In this document: in pieces, positions 1 to 8,652 of the stretch
Numbering within the stretch: the first letter of the stretch is position 1
How the letters are laid out: each line of letters opens with the position of its first letter
Assembly (NCBI RefSeq): GCF_031432425.1
Contig: NZ_JAVKPH010000014.1
Location: forward strand, 39,717-103,716
Source of the DNA: Ruixingdingia sedimenti
GTDB taxonomy: Bacteria; Pseudomonadota; Alphaproteobacteria; Rhodobacterales; Rhodobacteraceae
Direction of reading: 5' to 3'
Length of the DNA stretch: 64,000 bases
Position numbers and translations under genes: made by a program
Notes under the pieces: generated by a model
Database searches by the model: none
Told to the model about the DNA's origin: nothing
What the model saw: only the letters and a program-made list of their open reading frames with translations

Positions 1-1095
1 GGGCGGCGGGACCAGGGCGGCCATGACCCCGGCGGCATCGTGCAGGCGCGGGCGCGTCACCGCCTCTGCCGCCACGCGGTCCACCCGTTCGGCGGTTTCG
101 GTGTAGATGTCCAGCGCCTCGCCGGGCGACAGCGCGCCCGCCTCTGCCAGCAGGCGGACGGAATGCAGCAGCGGGTCCTGCGCCTCTTCGGCCTCGACCT
201 CTTGCCGGGACAGGTAGGTGGTCGGCACATCGGCCCCGGCATGGCCGTAAAGCCGCAGGGTGCGCAGGTGCAGGAAGGCGGGCTTGCGGCGATGGCGGAC
301 CCAGGCGGCGGCCTCTGCCGCCACGCTGAAGGTGTCGTAGAGGTCGAGCCCGTCGGCCTTGAAATAGCGCAGGCCGGGGCGATTGGCGAAGGTCGCCTCG
401 ATCCAGCCGCGCGGGGTCTTGGTGGAAATGCCGATGCCGTTGTCCTCGCACACGAACAGAAGCGGCAGGGGAAAGGACTGGTAGCTGGTCCATTGCGCGG
501 CGTTGAAGGCGCCCTGCGCGGTGGAATGGTTGGCCGAGGCATCGCCGAAGGAACAGAGCACGATCCCGTCGTCGGGCAGGATCGCATGTTCGGGCCGGTG
601 CCGCCGCGCCGCACCGATGGCATAGGCCGCCCCCAATGCCTTGGGCAGGTGGCTGGCGATGGTCGAGGTCTGCGGCGGGATCATCAGCGCGCGCGATCCC
701 AGCACCTTGTGCCGCCCGCCGGAAATCGGGTCCTCGGACGACGCGGCGAAGGACAACAGCATGTCCCACGCCGGGTTCTGCCCCGGCACCTGCCCGGCGC
801 GCGCGATCTGAAAGGCCGCGTCGCGGTAATGCAGAAAGGCCATGTCGGTGGGGCGCAGCGCCAGCGCGACCGCCGCCATCCCTTCGTGCCCCGAGGATCC
901 GATGGTGTAGAACCCCTGCCCGGCGCGCTGCATGGCGCGGCTTTTCAGGTCCAGCGCCCGGGTCAGGCAGCCCGCGCGATAGCCCGCGACGGCCTCTTCC
1001 GCCGTCATCGGGCCAGAGGGCGGGCGCCCGGCGGGCAGGTCGCGGGCCGGCACCCGGCGCAGGAAGTTTTCGTGAACGATCGTGGCGCGGTCCAT
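1..1095 (-). CDS. Thiamine-diphosphate-dependent 2-oxoacid dehydrogenase E1 (N-terminal part, runs off window)
   Basis: The gene starts at the ATG at 1093-1095 and reads leftwards without a stop to base 1, giving 365 codons. The protein has the fold signature of E1 alpha chains: GQGFYTIGSSGHEG near residue 70, a thiamine-diphosphate segment beginning GDASANHSTAQG near 190, and VCEDNGIGIS about 25 residues later, which fits the GDG-X(25-30)-N motif with GDA in place of GDG. This family decarboxylates 2-oxoacids such as 2-oxoisovalerate or pyruvate in a multi-enzyme complex. Homologues in Rhodobacterales are often alpha/beta fusions of about 700 residues, but the missing end prevents a decision. 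It diverges from a LysR gene. The substrate is not known. Confidence 0.85.
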   Translation of the reverse strand, partial: MDRATIVHENFLRRVPARDLPAGRPPSGPMTAEEAVAGYRAGCLTRALDLKSRAMQRAGQGFYTIGSSGHEGMAAVALALRPTDMAFLHYRDAAFQIARAGQVPGQNPAWDMLLSFAASSEDPISGGRHKVLGSRALMIPPQTSTIASHLPKALGAAYAIGAARRHRPEHAILPDDGIVLCSFGDASANHSTAQGAFNAAQWTSYQSFPLPLLFVCEDNGIGISTKTPRGWIEATFANRPGLRYFKADGLDLYDTFSVAAEAAAWVRHRRKPAFLHLRTLRLYGHAGADVPTTYLSRQEVEAEEAQDPLLHSVRLLAEAGALSPGEALDIYTETAERVDRVAAEAVTRPRLHDAAGVMAALVPPP

Positions 1096-1156
1096 GGGAT
1101 TCCCGGATTCTGGTGAAGGGGCGACAGGGATGACAGCGGGGGGCGCAGGGCCGATA

Positions 1157-1164
1157 CTGTCTCA
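1157..1164. promoter_or_regulatory. TGAGACAG box (minus orientation) before the E1 gene
   Basis: CTGTCTCA here is the reverse complement of TGAGACAG, which recurs at 2123-2130, 2808-2815 and 2823-2830. All four lie in gaps between genes. A shared operator, perhaps for the AcoR-type regulator encoded at 2907, is inferred. Confidence 0.4.
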
Positions 1165-1172
1165 TTGCGCAA

Positions 1173-1192
1173 GGATAGGGGTTAATCTATCC
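1173..1192. promoter_or_regulatory. Inverted repeat in divergent E1/lysR promoter
   Basis: GGATAG and CTATCC form a perfect 6-bp inverted repeat separated by 8 bases in the divergent gap between the E1 gene and the LysR gene. Dyads of this kind are usual LysR binding sites, so this is a candidate autoregulatory operator. The binding is inferred. Confidence 0.35.
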
Positions 1193-1236
1193 CGTTTTGG
1201 TTGATATATTTTCCAGAATACTGGAGGAAAACGAAC

Positions 1237-2118
1237 ATGATCGCGCCGCGCCGGTTTCTGCCTTCGATCAGTTCGCTTCTGGCGCTGGAGGCGGTGGAGC
1301 GGCTGGGAACCGCCACCGCGGCGGCAAGCGAACTGGCGCTGACCCATTCGGCCGTCAGCCGCCAGCTGAAGTTTCTGGAAGAACAGATCGGCGTGACCCT
1401 GTTCCAGCGGCAGGGGCGCAGCCTGACGCTGACGCCTGCGGGGGCGGAATATGCCCGCGCCATCCGCGACAACCTGCAAGGCATCGCGCAGGCCAGCCTG
1501 AAGGTGAAGGCGGGCGGGTCGCGCAGCAGCCTGAGCCTTGCGATCCTGCCGGCCTTCGGGCTGCACTGGCTGACCCCGCGGCTGCGCGATTTCAGCGCCC
1601 GGCATCCCGATGTGGTGGTGAACCTCGGCACCCGGCTGGCGCCCTTCGATTTCAGCCACGACCGTTTCGACGCGGCGATCCATTTCGGCATGCGCGACTG
1701 GCCCGGCTGCGGCTATCTTCCGCTGGCCCATGAACGGGTGATCCCCGCCTGCGCGCCCGCGATGCCGCGGGTCCGTCAGGTGGCGGGGCTGCTGGATCTG
1801 CCGCTTTTGCATCTGGAAAGCCGGCCGGGGGCGTGGGAACGCTGGTTCGACCGGCAGGGGTGCCGGGCCGACAATCTGGGCGGCATGATCTTCGACCAGT
1901 TCCTGCACATGGCAGAGGCGGCGGCCCTGGGTCTGGGCGTGGCGCTGTTGCCGGAGTTTCTGGCCGAAAGCGAATTCCGCGCGGGCCGCCTTGTCACCGC
2001 ATGGCCCGATTATACCCCGACCGAGGGGACCTATTACCTCGTCTGGCCCGCGGGCCGGCCGGTCGGCCGCCCGTTGCAGTTGCTGCTCGACTGGCTCGGG
2101 CCGGGGGCCAGGGTGTAG
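1237..2118 (+). CDS. LysR-family transcriptional regulator (GcvA-like)
   Basis: This 293-residue protein has an N-terminal winged helix-turn-helix (residues about 8-65, with TAAASELALTHSAVSRQLK as the recognition region) and a periplasmic-binding-protein-like effector domain to the end. The sequence resembles the GcvA/AmpR subgroup. The start is ATG 1237, because a good ribosome site (GGAGG at 1223-1227) precedes it; an upstream in-frame TTG at 1201 has none. It diverges from the E1 dehydrogenase gene, whose promoter it shares and probably controls. The effector is unknown. Confidence 0.9.
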   Translation: MIAPRRFLPSISSLLALEAVERLGTATAAASELALTHSAVSRQLKFLEEQIGVTLFQRQGRSLTLTPAGAEYARAIRDNLQGIAQASLKVKAGGSRSSLSLAILPAFGLHWLTPRLRDFSARHPDVVVNLGTRLAPFDFSHDRFDAAIHFGMRDWPGCGYLPLAHERVIPACAPAMPRVRQVAGLLDLPLLHLESRPGAWERWFDRQGCRADNLGGMIFDQFLHMAEAAALGLGVALLPEFLAESEFRAGRLVTAWPDYTPTEGTYYLVWPAGRPVGRPLQLLLDWLGPGARV

Positions 2119-2122
2119 CGGC

Positions 2123-2130
2123 TGAGACAG
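2123..2130 (+). promoter_or_regulatory. TGAGACAG box before flavin reductase gene
   Basis: One of four TGAGACAG copies in the first 3 kb, placed just after the LysR stop and about 125 bases before the flavin reductase start. A perfect dyad CCCTAG-CGCAT-CTAGGG follows at 2144-2160 and may be part of the same control region. Confidence 0.35.
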
Positions 2131-2255
2131 ATGGCGCAGCCCGCCCTAGCGCATCTAGGGCAGTGAACAGAAGGCAAGGCCTTGAATATATTCGTTTTGA
2201 AACCGGCTGCGCGCGGATGGACCGCGGCACCCGGCCCGAAACGGAGGCGCATCCC

Positions 2256-2777
2256 ATGTCCACAGAGATCCTGACCGGGCCCGGCGCCGATGCCGCCCTG
2301 ACCGAGGCGTTCCGCGCCAGCCTGCGCCGTGTCGCCGCCAGCGTGTCCATCGTTGCCGCGCGCGATGCGGCGGGGCAGTTCCACGGCATGGCCGTGACCA
2401 GCGCCGGTTCGCTGTCGATGGAACCGCCCTCGATGATGGTGGCGGTGAACCGTTCGGCATCGGTCCATCCGGTGATGCGGGACAGCGGCCGTTTCAGCCT
2501 GAACCTGATGGACGAGGGCAACGCCCCCCTGCTGGAGGCGTTTTCGCGCACCGAACTGCGCGACCGCCGCTTTGCCCCCGGCCAGTGGCGGGCGGGCCCC
2601 GGCGGGCTGCCGGTGCTGGAAGGCGCGCTGGCCTGCCATGTCTGCACCGTGGCCGAAACCCATGATTTCGGCACCCATACCGTCTTTTTCGGCCGGGTCG
2701 ATGCGGTGATCCTGCCCGATGGCCCCGGCGGCGCGCCCATCGTCTGGTGCAACGGCGCCCGGCTGCCCGCGCGCTGA
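2256..2777 (+). CDS. Flavin reductase-like protein (HpaC/DIM6-NTAB family)
   Basis: A 173-residue single-domain protein of the flavin reductase-like family. These bind FMN in a split barrel and usually supply reduced flavin to a two-component monooxygenase, using NAD(P)H. Family features are FRASLRRVAASVSIVAARD near the N-terminus, the central VTSAGSLSMEPPSMMVAVN flavin-contact strand, and a C-terminal HTVFFGRVDAV strand. Length is normal for the family. Start ATG 2256 follows an ACGGAGG-type ribosome site. No oxygenase gene lies beside it, so the partner is not evident. Confidence 0.85.
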   Translation: MSTEILTGPGADAALTEAFRASLRRVAASVSIVAARDAAGQFHGMAVTSAGSLSMEPPSMMVAVNRSASVHPVMRDSGRFSLNLMDEGNAPLLEAFSRTELRDRRFAPGQWRAGPGGLPVLEGALACHVCTVAETHDFGTHTVFFGRVDAVILPDGPGGAPIVWCNGARLPAR

Positions 2778-2807
2778 ACGCGGGGGCTTCGGCGCCGCTG
2801 TCTTGGA

Positions 2808-2836
2808 TGAGACAGGGCAGCGTGAGACAGTTTCTC
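2808..2836 (+). promoter_or_regulatory. Double TGAGACAG operator before the AcoR-type gene
   Basis: TGAGACAG occurs at 2808-2815 and again at 2823-2830, 15 bases apart. The second is extended into a dyad, TGAGA-CAGTT-TCTCA. They lie 70-100 bases upstream of the regulator start at 2907, so autoregulation is the simplest reading. The spacing places the boxes on nearly the same helix face only if each turn is slightly short, which is not tested here. Confidence 0.45.
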
Positions 2837-2906
2837 ATATGTCACCTAGGTGGCCGCGGCCGGGCCGCGCTAGTTTGACGCATGCGATCGCCTTGGGAGG
2901 GGCAGG

Positions 2907-4766
2907 ATGCGGAATACGGGTATGGTTGGCGCCGGTGCGCGCGACAGCATCTGGAACGAGATCGGGCGGCTCTGCCTGTCGCGCGGCATGGAAAAGACGC
3001 CCGGCCTGCCCGGGGTGGTGGCAGAATCCTGGAAACGCTGCCTGGCCGATTACAACCTGACGCCCGACCGGGTGCCCCGCGCCTCTGTCCTGACGGTGAC
3101 GGAGGTCCGCGACCTGATGGAGGAACGCGAGGATTTCGTCCGCGTGGCCGAGCCGGAGATCGAGCGGCTGTTCCTGCGGCTGGTGGACAGCGAATATCTG
3201 GTCTCGCTGGCCTCGGCGCAGGGGGTGACGATGCTTTACCGCTGCGACTACCAGTATCTGGGGGAACTGGCGTCCTGCGGCGTCCTGCCCGGATCGGTCT
3301 GGAGCGAGGCGGAACAGGGCACCAACGGCGTCGGCACCTGCCTGCACGAAGGCGGCATGGTCCAGATCGTGGGCAAGCAGCACTACGGGCTGCACACGCA
3401 GGCGCTGACCTGCATCGCGGTGCCGGTCTATGGCCGGGGCGGGGCGGTGGAATGCGCGCTGAACGTCACCACCGCCCGGCTGGGCGACGGGCGGGTGAAC
3501 CGCGTCGTGCAGGATGTCGTGCAGCGCAGCGCCTGGCGGATCGAGAACGGCCATTTCGCCCGCATCTACCGCGACCATGCGGTGCTGCGGCTGTCGGATT
3601 ACACCGGCGACGCCGATCCGGTGGATGAAGGGCGGCTGGTTCTGGATGCCGCGGGCCGGATCGTGGATGGCACGTCGCGCAGCGCGGGCGTGTTGCGCAG
3701 CCCGGCGCGGGATCTGGTGGGCGCGGCGGCAGAGGACCTGTTCGACCTGCCTGCCGATCTGGGTTCCGTCGTGCCGGGCCGGCCGTTCGAACTGACCTTC
3801 CGCGGCCGCCGGTTGCAGGGGGTGCTGACGCTGCCCGAAACCGCCGATCCGCCCCGCCGTTCCGCCGCCCGGCCGATGCCCGCCCCGGCGGCGCGGGCCG
3901 TCGCCCCGGGCGGCCAGCCCCGGCTGCGGCCCGATCCGGTGACACAGCAGTTGCTGGACCGGGCAAGGCGGTTGCTGGCCAGCGGCCTGCCGCTGATCGT
4001 TTCGGGCGAGACCGGGACCGGCAAATCCGAATTCGCCCTTGCCGCGGCGCATGCCTGTTTTGACGGCGACGGCGATGTCATCGTGCTGGACTGCGCGATG
4101 GATTCGGGCCGGGCGGGGCTGGAATCGGTGCTGCGCGACAGCCTGGCGCGGCCCTCGGCCTGCCTGTTGCTGGAACAGTTCGACGATCTGGACGACCGGA
4201 TGCAGAAACTGCTGCTCGGTCTGCTGGACGACCGCCAGCATGGTGCGGGCCGGCGGATCGGGTTGGTCGCCATTTCCCGCATGGCGCCGGAACAGATGCT
4301 GAAGGAGGGCCGGTTGCGCCCCGAACTGCTGCACCGGCTGAAGGGGGCCAGCGTCAGCCTGCCGCCGCTGCGCACCACGCCGAACCTGGAAGGCGTGATC
4401 CAGACCCTGTTCCGCGCCGAGCAGGAGGCGATGGGCCGCAGCGGCCTGTCGCTGGACCGCGAGGTGGAACTGGCGCTGGCGAACTATCACTGGCCCGGCA
4501 ACCTGCGCGAGTTGCGCAACGCCCTGCGCCATGCGCTGGCGCTGGCCGAGCGGGCGGTGGTCGAACTCGACCATCTGCCCGACGATCTGGTGGAAGAGGT
4601 CGCCCGCCGCGACCTGACCGCGCGGTCGCAATCCGAGGCGTCGCGCATCGAGGCCGCGCTGCGCTACAACGGCGGCAACGTCACCCTGACGGCGCGATAC
4701 CTCGGTGTCTCGCGTGCGACACTTTACCGGAAAATCCAGATCGAAAAGGTCAGGGGCAACGCCTGA
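2907..4766 (+). CDS. AcoR-type transcriptional regulator without GAFTGA loop
   Basis: A 619-residue protein with the layout of AcoR/DhaR regulators: N-terminal sensory region with a GAF-like part (about 80-215), an AAA+ module with Walker A SGETGTGKS (about 366-374), and a C-terminal FIS-type helix-turn-helix (NVTLTARYLGVSRATLYRKI, about 592-611). The AAA+ module is unusual. The segment between Walker A and Walker B is short and has no GAFTGA loop, and the Walker B acidic pair reads LLLEQ rather than DE. GAFTGA contacts sigma-54, so this protein probably does not act through sigma-54; Rhodobacter NtrC and HupR are known precedents for such loss. Start ATG 2907 follows GGGAGGGG. Confidence 0.88.
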   Translation: MRNTGMVGAGARDSIWNEIGRLCLSRGMEKTPGLPGVVAESWKRCLADYNLTPDRVPRASVLTVTEVRDLMEEREDFVRVAEPEIERLFLRLVDSEYLVSLASAQGVTMLYRCDYQYLGELASCGVLPGSVWSEAEQGTNGVGTCLHEGGMVQIVGKQHYGLHTQALTCIAVPVYGRGGAVECALNVTTARLGDGRVNRVVQDVVQRSAWRIENGHFARIYRDHAVLRLSDYTGDADPVDEGRLVLDAAGRIVDGTSRSAGVLRSPARDLVGAAAEDLFDLPADLGSVVPGRPFELTFRGRRLQGVLTLPETADPPRRSAARPMPAPAARAVAPGGQPRLRPDPVTQQLLDRARRLLASGLPLIVSGETGTGKSEFALAAAHACFDGDGDVIVLDCAMDSGRAGLESVLRDSLARPSACLLLEQFDDLDDRMQKLLLGLLDDRQHGAGRRIGLVAISRMAPEQMLKEGRLRPELLHRLKGASVSLPPLRTTPNLEGVIQTLFRAEQEAMGRSGLSLDREVELALANYHWPGNLRELRNALRHALALAERAVVELDHLPDDLVEEVARRDLTARSQSEASRIEAALRYNGGNVTLTARYLGVSRATLYRKIQIEKVRGNA

Positions 4767-4808
4767 GGCACGCGGCCCCGGCCCCCTGATCGTTCCGCCC
4801 GCATTCAT

Positions 4809-4833
4809 CCGGCCCCGTCCGCTGCGGGGCCGG
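4809..4833 (+). terminator. GC-rich hairpin after AcoR-type gene
   Basis: CCGGCCCC and GGGGCCGG form a stem, extended by one pair, with a 7-base loop, 42 bases after the regulator stop. No T-run follows, so it may be a weak or Rho-assisted terminator. Confidence 0.35.
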
Positions 4834-5013
4834 TGCGCGCATTCGGGCCGTCTGTCGCCCGTCTGTTTCAGATGCGACGCTCCGTCCCCCCTGTGGCTGT
4901 AGCATCTTAACGCAGCCGGTCGCCGCAAAACCTTTCTATTCTGCGCATGAATTTCGTCGCGGCACACCCCCGTTCCCGGGGCCTTGCCGCGATGGCGCAG
5001 GGAGGGGAAGGCA

Positions 5014-6496
5014 ATGACGTCGCTTCTGCTGGAAGCCGATGCGGTCGCGAAATCGTTCGACGGCGTGGTGGCGCTGAAGAACGGCGCGCTGAAACTGGAG
5101 GCCGGGTCGGTCCATGCGCTCTGCGGCGGGAACGGGGCGGGCAAGTCCACCTTCCTGAACATCCTGACCGGGTTCCTGCAACGCGACAGCGGCGCGATCC
5201 GCATCCGGGGCGAAGAGGTGCATTTTTCCACCCCCGCCGATGCGCTGGCCGCCCGGATCGCGATCATCACCCAGGAACTGGCGCCGGTGCCGGAAATGAC
5301 CGTGGCCGAGAACATCTTTCTGGGCCGCGAGCCGCGGCGCAGCGGTTTCGTCGTCGACCACAAGCGGATGGAGGAGGACGCCGGCCGCATCATCCGCGAA
5401 ACCGGCTTCGACCTCGACCCGGCAAAGAAGATGGCCGACCTCAGCCTCGCGCAGGTCCAGCTGGTCGAGATCACCCGCGCGCTGTCGCGCGATGCCGAAA
5501 TCGTCATCATGGACGAACCCACCTCGGCCATCGGCGAACATGAAAGCCATATCCTGTTCGACGCGATCCGCCGGCTTCAGCGCAAGGGGGGGGGGGATCA
5601 TCTATGTCAGCCACCGGCTGGAGGAACTGTTCGAGATCGCCGACACCTACACCGTGTTCCGCGACGGCGAATTCATCGAGACCGGGCCCATCGCCGCGCT
5701 GACGCGCGAGGAACTGGTGGCGCTGATCGTCGGGCACGAACTGCACACCCACACCCATTCCGAACGCGGGGCCGATGCCCGACCCATGCTGGAAGTCGAG
5801 GGGCTGAGCGTGCGCGGCAAGGTGCGCGATGTCAGCCTGACCGTGGCCCCGGGCGAGGTGGTGGGGCTTTACGGCCTGATGGGCGCGGGGCGGACGGAGT
5901 TTCTGGATGCGGTCTATGGCATCGGCCCGCGCGATTCCGGCCGGGTGCGGATGGCGGGGCGCGACCTGCCGCCGGGGCGCCCCGATCTGGCGATCCGCAA
6001 CCGCATCGCCATGGTGACGGAGGATCGCAAGCTGTCGGGCCTCGTCCTGCCCGCGCCGATCCGCCACAACATCTCGCTGTCGATCCTGGGCCGGATCAGC
6101 CGGTTCGGCGTCCTGCGCGGGCGGGCGGAAAAGGCGCTGTCGGCCGACCTGGGGCGGCGGCTGCGGCTCAAGGCGGCATCCGACCAGATGCCCGCCGCGG
6201 CGCTGTCGGGGGGCAACCAGCAAAAGGTGGTCATCGCGCGCTGCCTGTCGTCCGCGCCGAAGCTTCTGATCTGCGACGAGCCGACCCGCGGCATCGACGA
6301 GGGCGCCAAGCAGGAAATCTACACCATCATCGACGATTTCGTCGCAGAGGGCGGGGCGGTGCTGATGGCCTCGTCCGAGGCGCTGGAACTGCTTCAGGTC
6401 TGCGACCGGATCGCGGTGTTCAAGAAAGGCGCGCTGGTGCGGATCATCCCGCGCAGCGCCGCGAACCAACAGAACCTGCTGCACGAAGTCTCCTGA
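5014..6496 (+). pseudogene. Sugar ABC transporter ATPase (RbsA/XylG type), frame broken at an 11-G run
   Basis: The first part reads from ATG 5014 (GGAGGGG ribosome site at 5001) and shows a Walker A GGNGAGKST and Walker B VIMDEPTSAI. After the run of eleven G at 5586-5596 the reading frame shifts by one base. The rest of the protein continues in the neighbouring frame (IIYVSHRLEELFEIAD, second signature LSGGNQQKVVIARCL, CDEPTRGID) to the stop at 6496. With ten G the gene would be a normal two-domain RbsA of about 494 residues. Either the base count is a sequencing error, or the gene is inactive or switchable by slippage. It would energise uptake through the permease encoded next. Confidence 0.85.
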
Positions 6497-6526
6497 GACC
6501 ATGCGGCGGCGACAAGGGAGAGACAT

Positions 6527-7513
6527 ATGAACAATCCGGCACAACTGGCGGAAGGGCGCGGCACGGGGCGAAGCGCCGCGCAGATCGCCGCCACGATCTT
6601 TCGCCGCCACGGCATCATCGTGGCCTTCGTGGTCCTTGTGGTGATCCTGGCGCTGTCGAACCAGTTCTTCATGACCTGGAACAACTGGACCAACATCATC
6701 CGCCAGACCGCGATCAACGGGGTGCTCGCCGTCGGCGTGACCTTCGTCATCCTGGCCAAGGGGATCGACCTGTCGGTCGGCTCCATCGCCGCGCTGTCGG
6801 GTGCGGTCGCGGCCAGTTTCGTCGTCACCCCCGATCCGGTGGGGATCGGCATGGCGCTGGTCGCGGGCATCGCGGTGGGCACGGTGATGGGCCTTTTCAA
6901 CGGCGCCTGCGTGGCCTGGCTGAAGCTGCCGGCCTTCGTGGTGACACTGGGCACGCTGTCGATCGCGCGGGGGCTGGTCTACATCTTCACCGACGGGCGG
7001 CCGATTTCCAACCTTTCGCCCGAGTTTCTGTGGCTGGGCAGCGGCTATCTGTTCGGCATCCCGGTGCCGATCATCGTGCTGGCGGTGGTCTTTGCGGCGG
7101 GCTGGTTCACCCTGCGCCATACGGTCTTCGGGCGGCATGTCTATGCCGTGGGCGGCAGCCCGCATGCGGCGCGCACCGGCGGGATCCGGGTGAACCGCGT
7201 GGTGGTGATGACCTATATGGTTTCCGGCCTGCTGGCGGGGATCGCGGGCATGATCCTGACCGCGCGCACCACGGCCGCCCTGCCGCAGGCCGGCGTCGCG
7301 TATGAACTGGACGCCATCGCCGCGGTGGTGATCGGCGGCACCAGCCTGTCGGGCGGGCGCGGCACGCTGGTCGGCACGCTGATGGGGGCGCTGATCATCG
7401 GCACGATCAACAACGGCCTCGACCTGATGGGGGTGAGTTCCTACTACCAGCAGGTGGTCAAGGGGCTGATCATCATCGCCGCCGTGTCGCTGGACGTCTC
7501 GCGCAACCGCTAG
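6527..7513 (+). CDS. Sugar ABC transporter permease (RbsC type)
   Basis: A 328-residue polytopic inner-membrane protein of the BPD_transp_2 family used by ribose/xylose-type importers. Hydrophobic segments run from about residue 28 to the end. The family signature GVTFVILAKGIDLSVGSIAA is near 73-92 and a conserved VIGGTSLSGGRGTLVGTLMG near 270-290. Start ATG 6527 has the ribosome site AAGGGAGA. It lies 30 bases after the ATPase gene, so the two form one operon. No periplasmic sugar-binding protein gene is present next to them, which is unusual for this transporter class. Confidence 0.9.
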   Translation: MNNPAQLAEGRGTGRSAAQIAATIFRRHGIIVAFVVLVVILALSNQFFMTWNNWTNIIRQTAINGVLAVGVTFVILAKGIDLSVGSIAALSGAVAASFVVTPDPVGIGMALVAGIAVGTVMGLFNGACVAWLKLPAFVVTLGTLSIARGLVYIFTDGRPISNLSPEFLWLGSGYLFGIPVPIIVLAVVFAAGWFTLRHTVFGRHVYAVGGSPHAARTGGIRVNRVVVMTYMVSGLLAGIAGMILTARTTAALPQAGVAYELDAIAAVVIGGTSLSGGRGTLVGTLMGALIIGTINNGLDLMGVSSYYQQVVKGLIIIAAVSLDVSRNR

Positions 7514-7535
7514 GGCGGGGCATTCATTCCTCCCT

Positions 7536-7770
7536 CCGCTCTGTCTGGCGAAGGCGTGTGCCTTCGCCACATCCTGCGGGTGCCGCTTGTCCGGCCGGGG
7601 GCCCCAGGACCCCGGCCAGCGCCCGCCCCGCCCGTGGCGGGCGTTTCTCGCCCGCCGGGGCAGGCGCTGGCCTCTCCTTTTCGCGTGTGTCCACCGTTTC
7701 CAATGGCACCGCCGCGCGAACGGGCGGGGGAAACGCAGTGCGTTTCCTTGTCCCGCCCGGCCAAACCACG
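7536..7770 (+). repeat. Dispersed palindromic repeat, copy A
   Basis: This segment fills the gap between the permease and the DUF1445 gene. It consists of linked palindromic modules: a GAAGGCGTGTGCCTTC hairpin, a GGCCGGGGGCC...GGCCAGCGCC block, a GGCGGGCG...CGCCCGCC block ending in CAGGCGCTGGCC, and a GGCGGGGGAAACGCAGTGCG block ending near CCCGCCCGGCCAAACCA. Closely similar segments lie at 12830-13064 and 62850-63078, and an inverted, shortened one at 33354-33545. The copies always lie between genes. The modules could fold as bulky hairpins at transcript ends. Confidence 0.8.
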
Positions 7771-7790
7771 GGATGGCCGCCGACCCGACC

Positions 7791-8588
7791 CTAGACCCCG
7801 GCGCTTTCCGCCAGCATGTCGGTGACGAGCATGAAGCCCGGCTTGTGGGTGATCGCCAGATCCGGCCGGGCGGCGCCGATGGCCATCTGCGGCGTCACCC
7901 CGCAGGCCCAGAACACCGGGATCTGCCCCTCGGCGATCACCGGCGGGTCGCCGAAATCGGGGCGGCCGATGTCGCGGATGCCGATCCGCGCGGGGTCGCC
8001 CAGATGGACCGGCGCGCCATGGGCCAGCGGATAGCGTTCCGACAGCACGATGGCGCGGATGGCGTCTGCGGGGCTGAAGGCGCGCATCGACACGACCAGC
8101 GGGCCGCTGAACGGCCCGGCCGCCCTGGTGGGGATGTCGGTGACATACATCGGCACGTTGCGCCCCGCCGCGATATGCGGAACCGTGATCCCGGCGCGCT
8201 GCAACGCGCTTTCGAACGAGAACGAACAGCCGAGGACGAATGTCACCAGATCGTCGCGCCACAGGGCGTTGAGGTCGGAAACATCCGCGCCCGCCACGCC
8301 GTCGCGGAACACGCGATAGCGCGCCACATCGGTGCGGATGTCGTCGACGCCGAGGGAGGGCAGCGCCGGGTCGCCCGGTTCCCCCACGCCCAGAACCGGG
8401 CAGCTTTTGGGATTGCGCAGGCAGAAGCGCATGAAATCCCCGGCATGCGACCGGGGCAGGATGGCGAGGTTCCCCTGCATGTAGCCCGCCGCGATGCCCG
8501 AGGTAGGGCCCGTCAGCCTGCCCTCGCGGATGCGTTTGCGCACCTCGGCGGGTTTCATATGCGCCAGCTGGTCCGGTCCGTCGGTCAT
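7791..8588 (-). CDS. Putative hydro-lyase / D-glutamate cyclase-like protein (DUF1445)
   Basis: A 265-residue cytoplasmic protein of the DUF1445 family. Typical stretches are RLTGPTSGIAAGYMQGNLA near residue 24, VTFVLGCSFSFESAL near 113 and a C-terminal HKPGFMLVTDMLA. The family is annotated as hydro-lyase, and the homologous domain of mammalian DGLUCY converts D-glutamate to 5-oxo-D-proline. That role would fit here, because the next genes upstream on the same strand encode 5-oxoprolinase-type proteins. The 102-base gap to the biotin carboxylase gene contains a dyad, so it may have its own promoter. Function in this organism is inferred. Confidence 0.85.
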   Translation of the reverse strand: MTDGPDQLAHMKPAEVRKRIREGRLTGPTSGIAAGYMQGNLAILPRSHAGDFMRFCLRNPKSCPVLGVGEPGDPALPSLGVDDIRTDVARYRVFRDGVAGADVSDLNALWRDDLVTFVLGCSFSFESALQRAGITVPHIAAGRNVPMYVTDIPTRAAGPFSGPLVVSMRAFSPADAIRAIVLSERYPLAHGAPVHLGDPARIGIRDIGRPDFGDPPVIAEGQIPVFWACGVTPQMAIGAARPDLAITHKPGFMLVTDMLAESAGV

Positions 8589-8652
8589 CCGTGCCTCCCC
8601 CGCGTCATGGTCGAACGGCGCAAGGATAGGGCGGCCGGTATTCCGCTGTCCA

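Noticed and set aside
2907..4766. Annotation as a sigma-54-dependent activator
   Set aside because: The AAA+ module has no GAFTGA loop, so sigma-54 dependence cannot be claimed in spite of the AcoR-like layout.
2835..5531. Open frame of 898 codons on the minus strand
   Set aside because: It lies opposite the AcoR-type and ABC ATPase genes, has no recognisable domain and the His/Gln/Arg/Ala-rich composition typical of antisense frames in GC-rich DNA.
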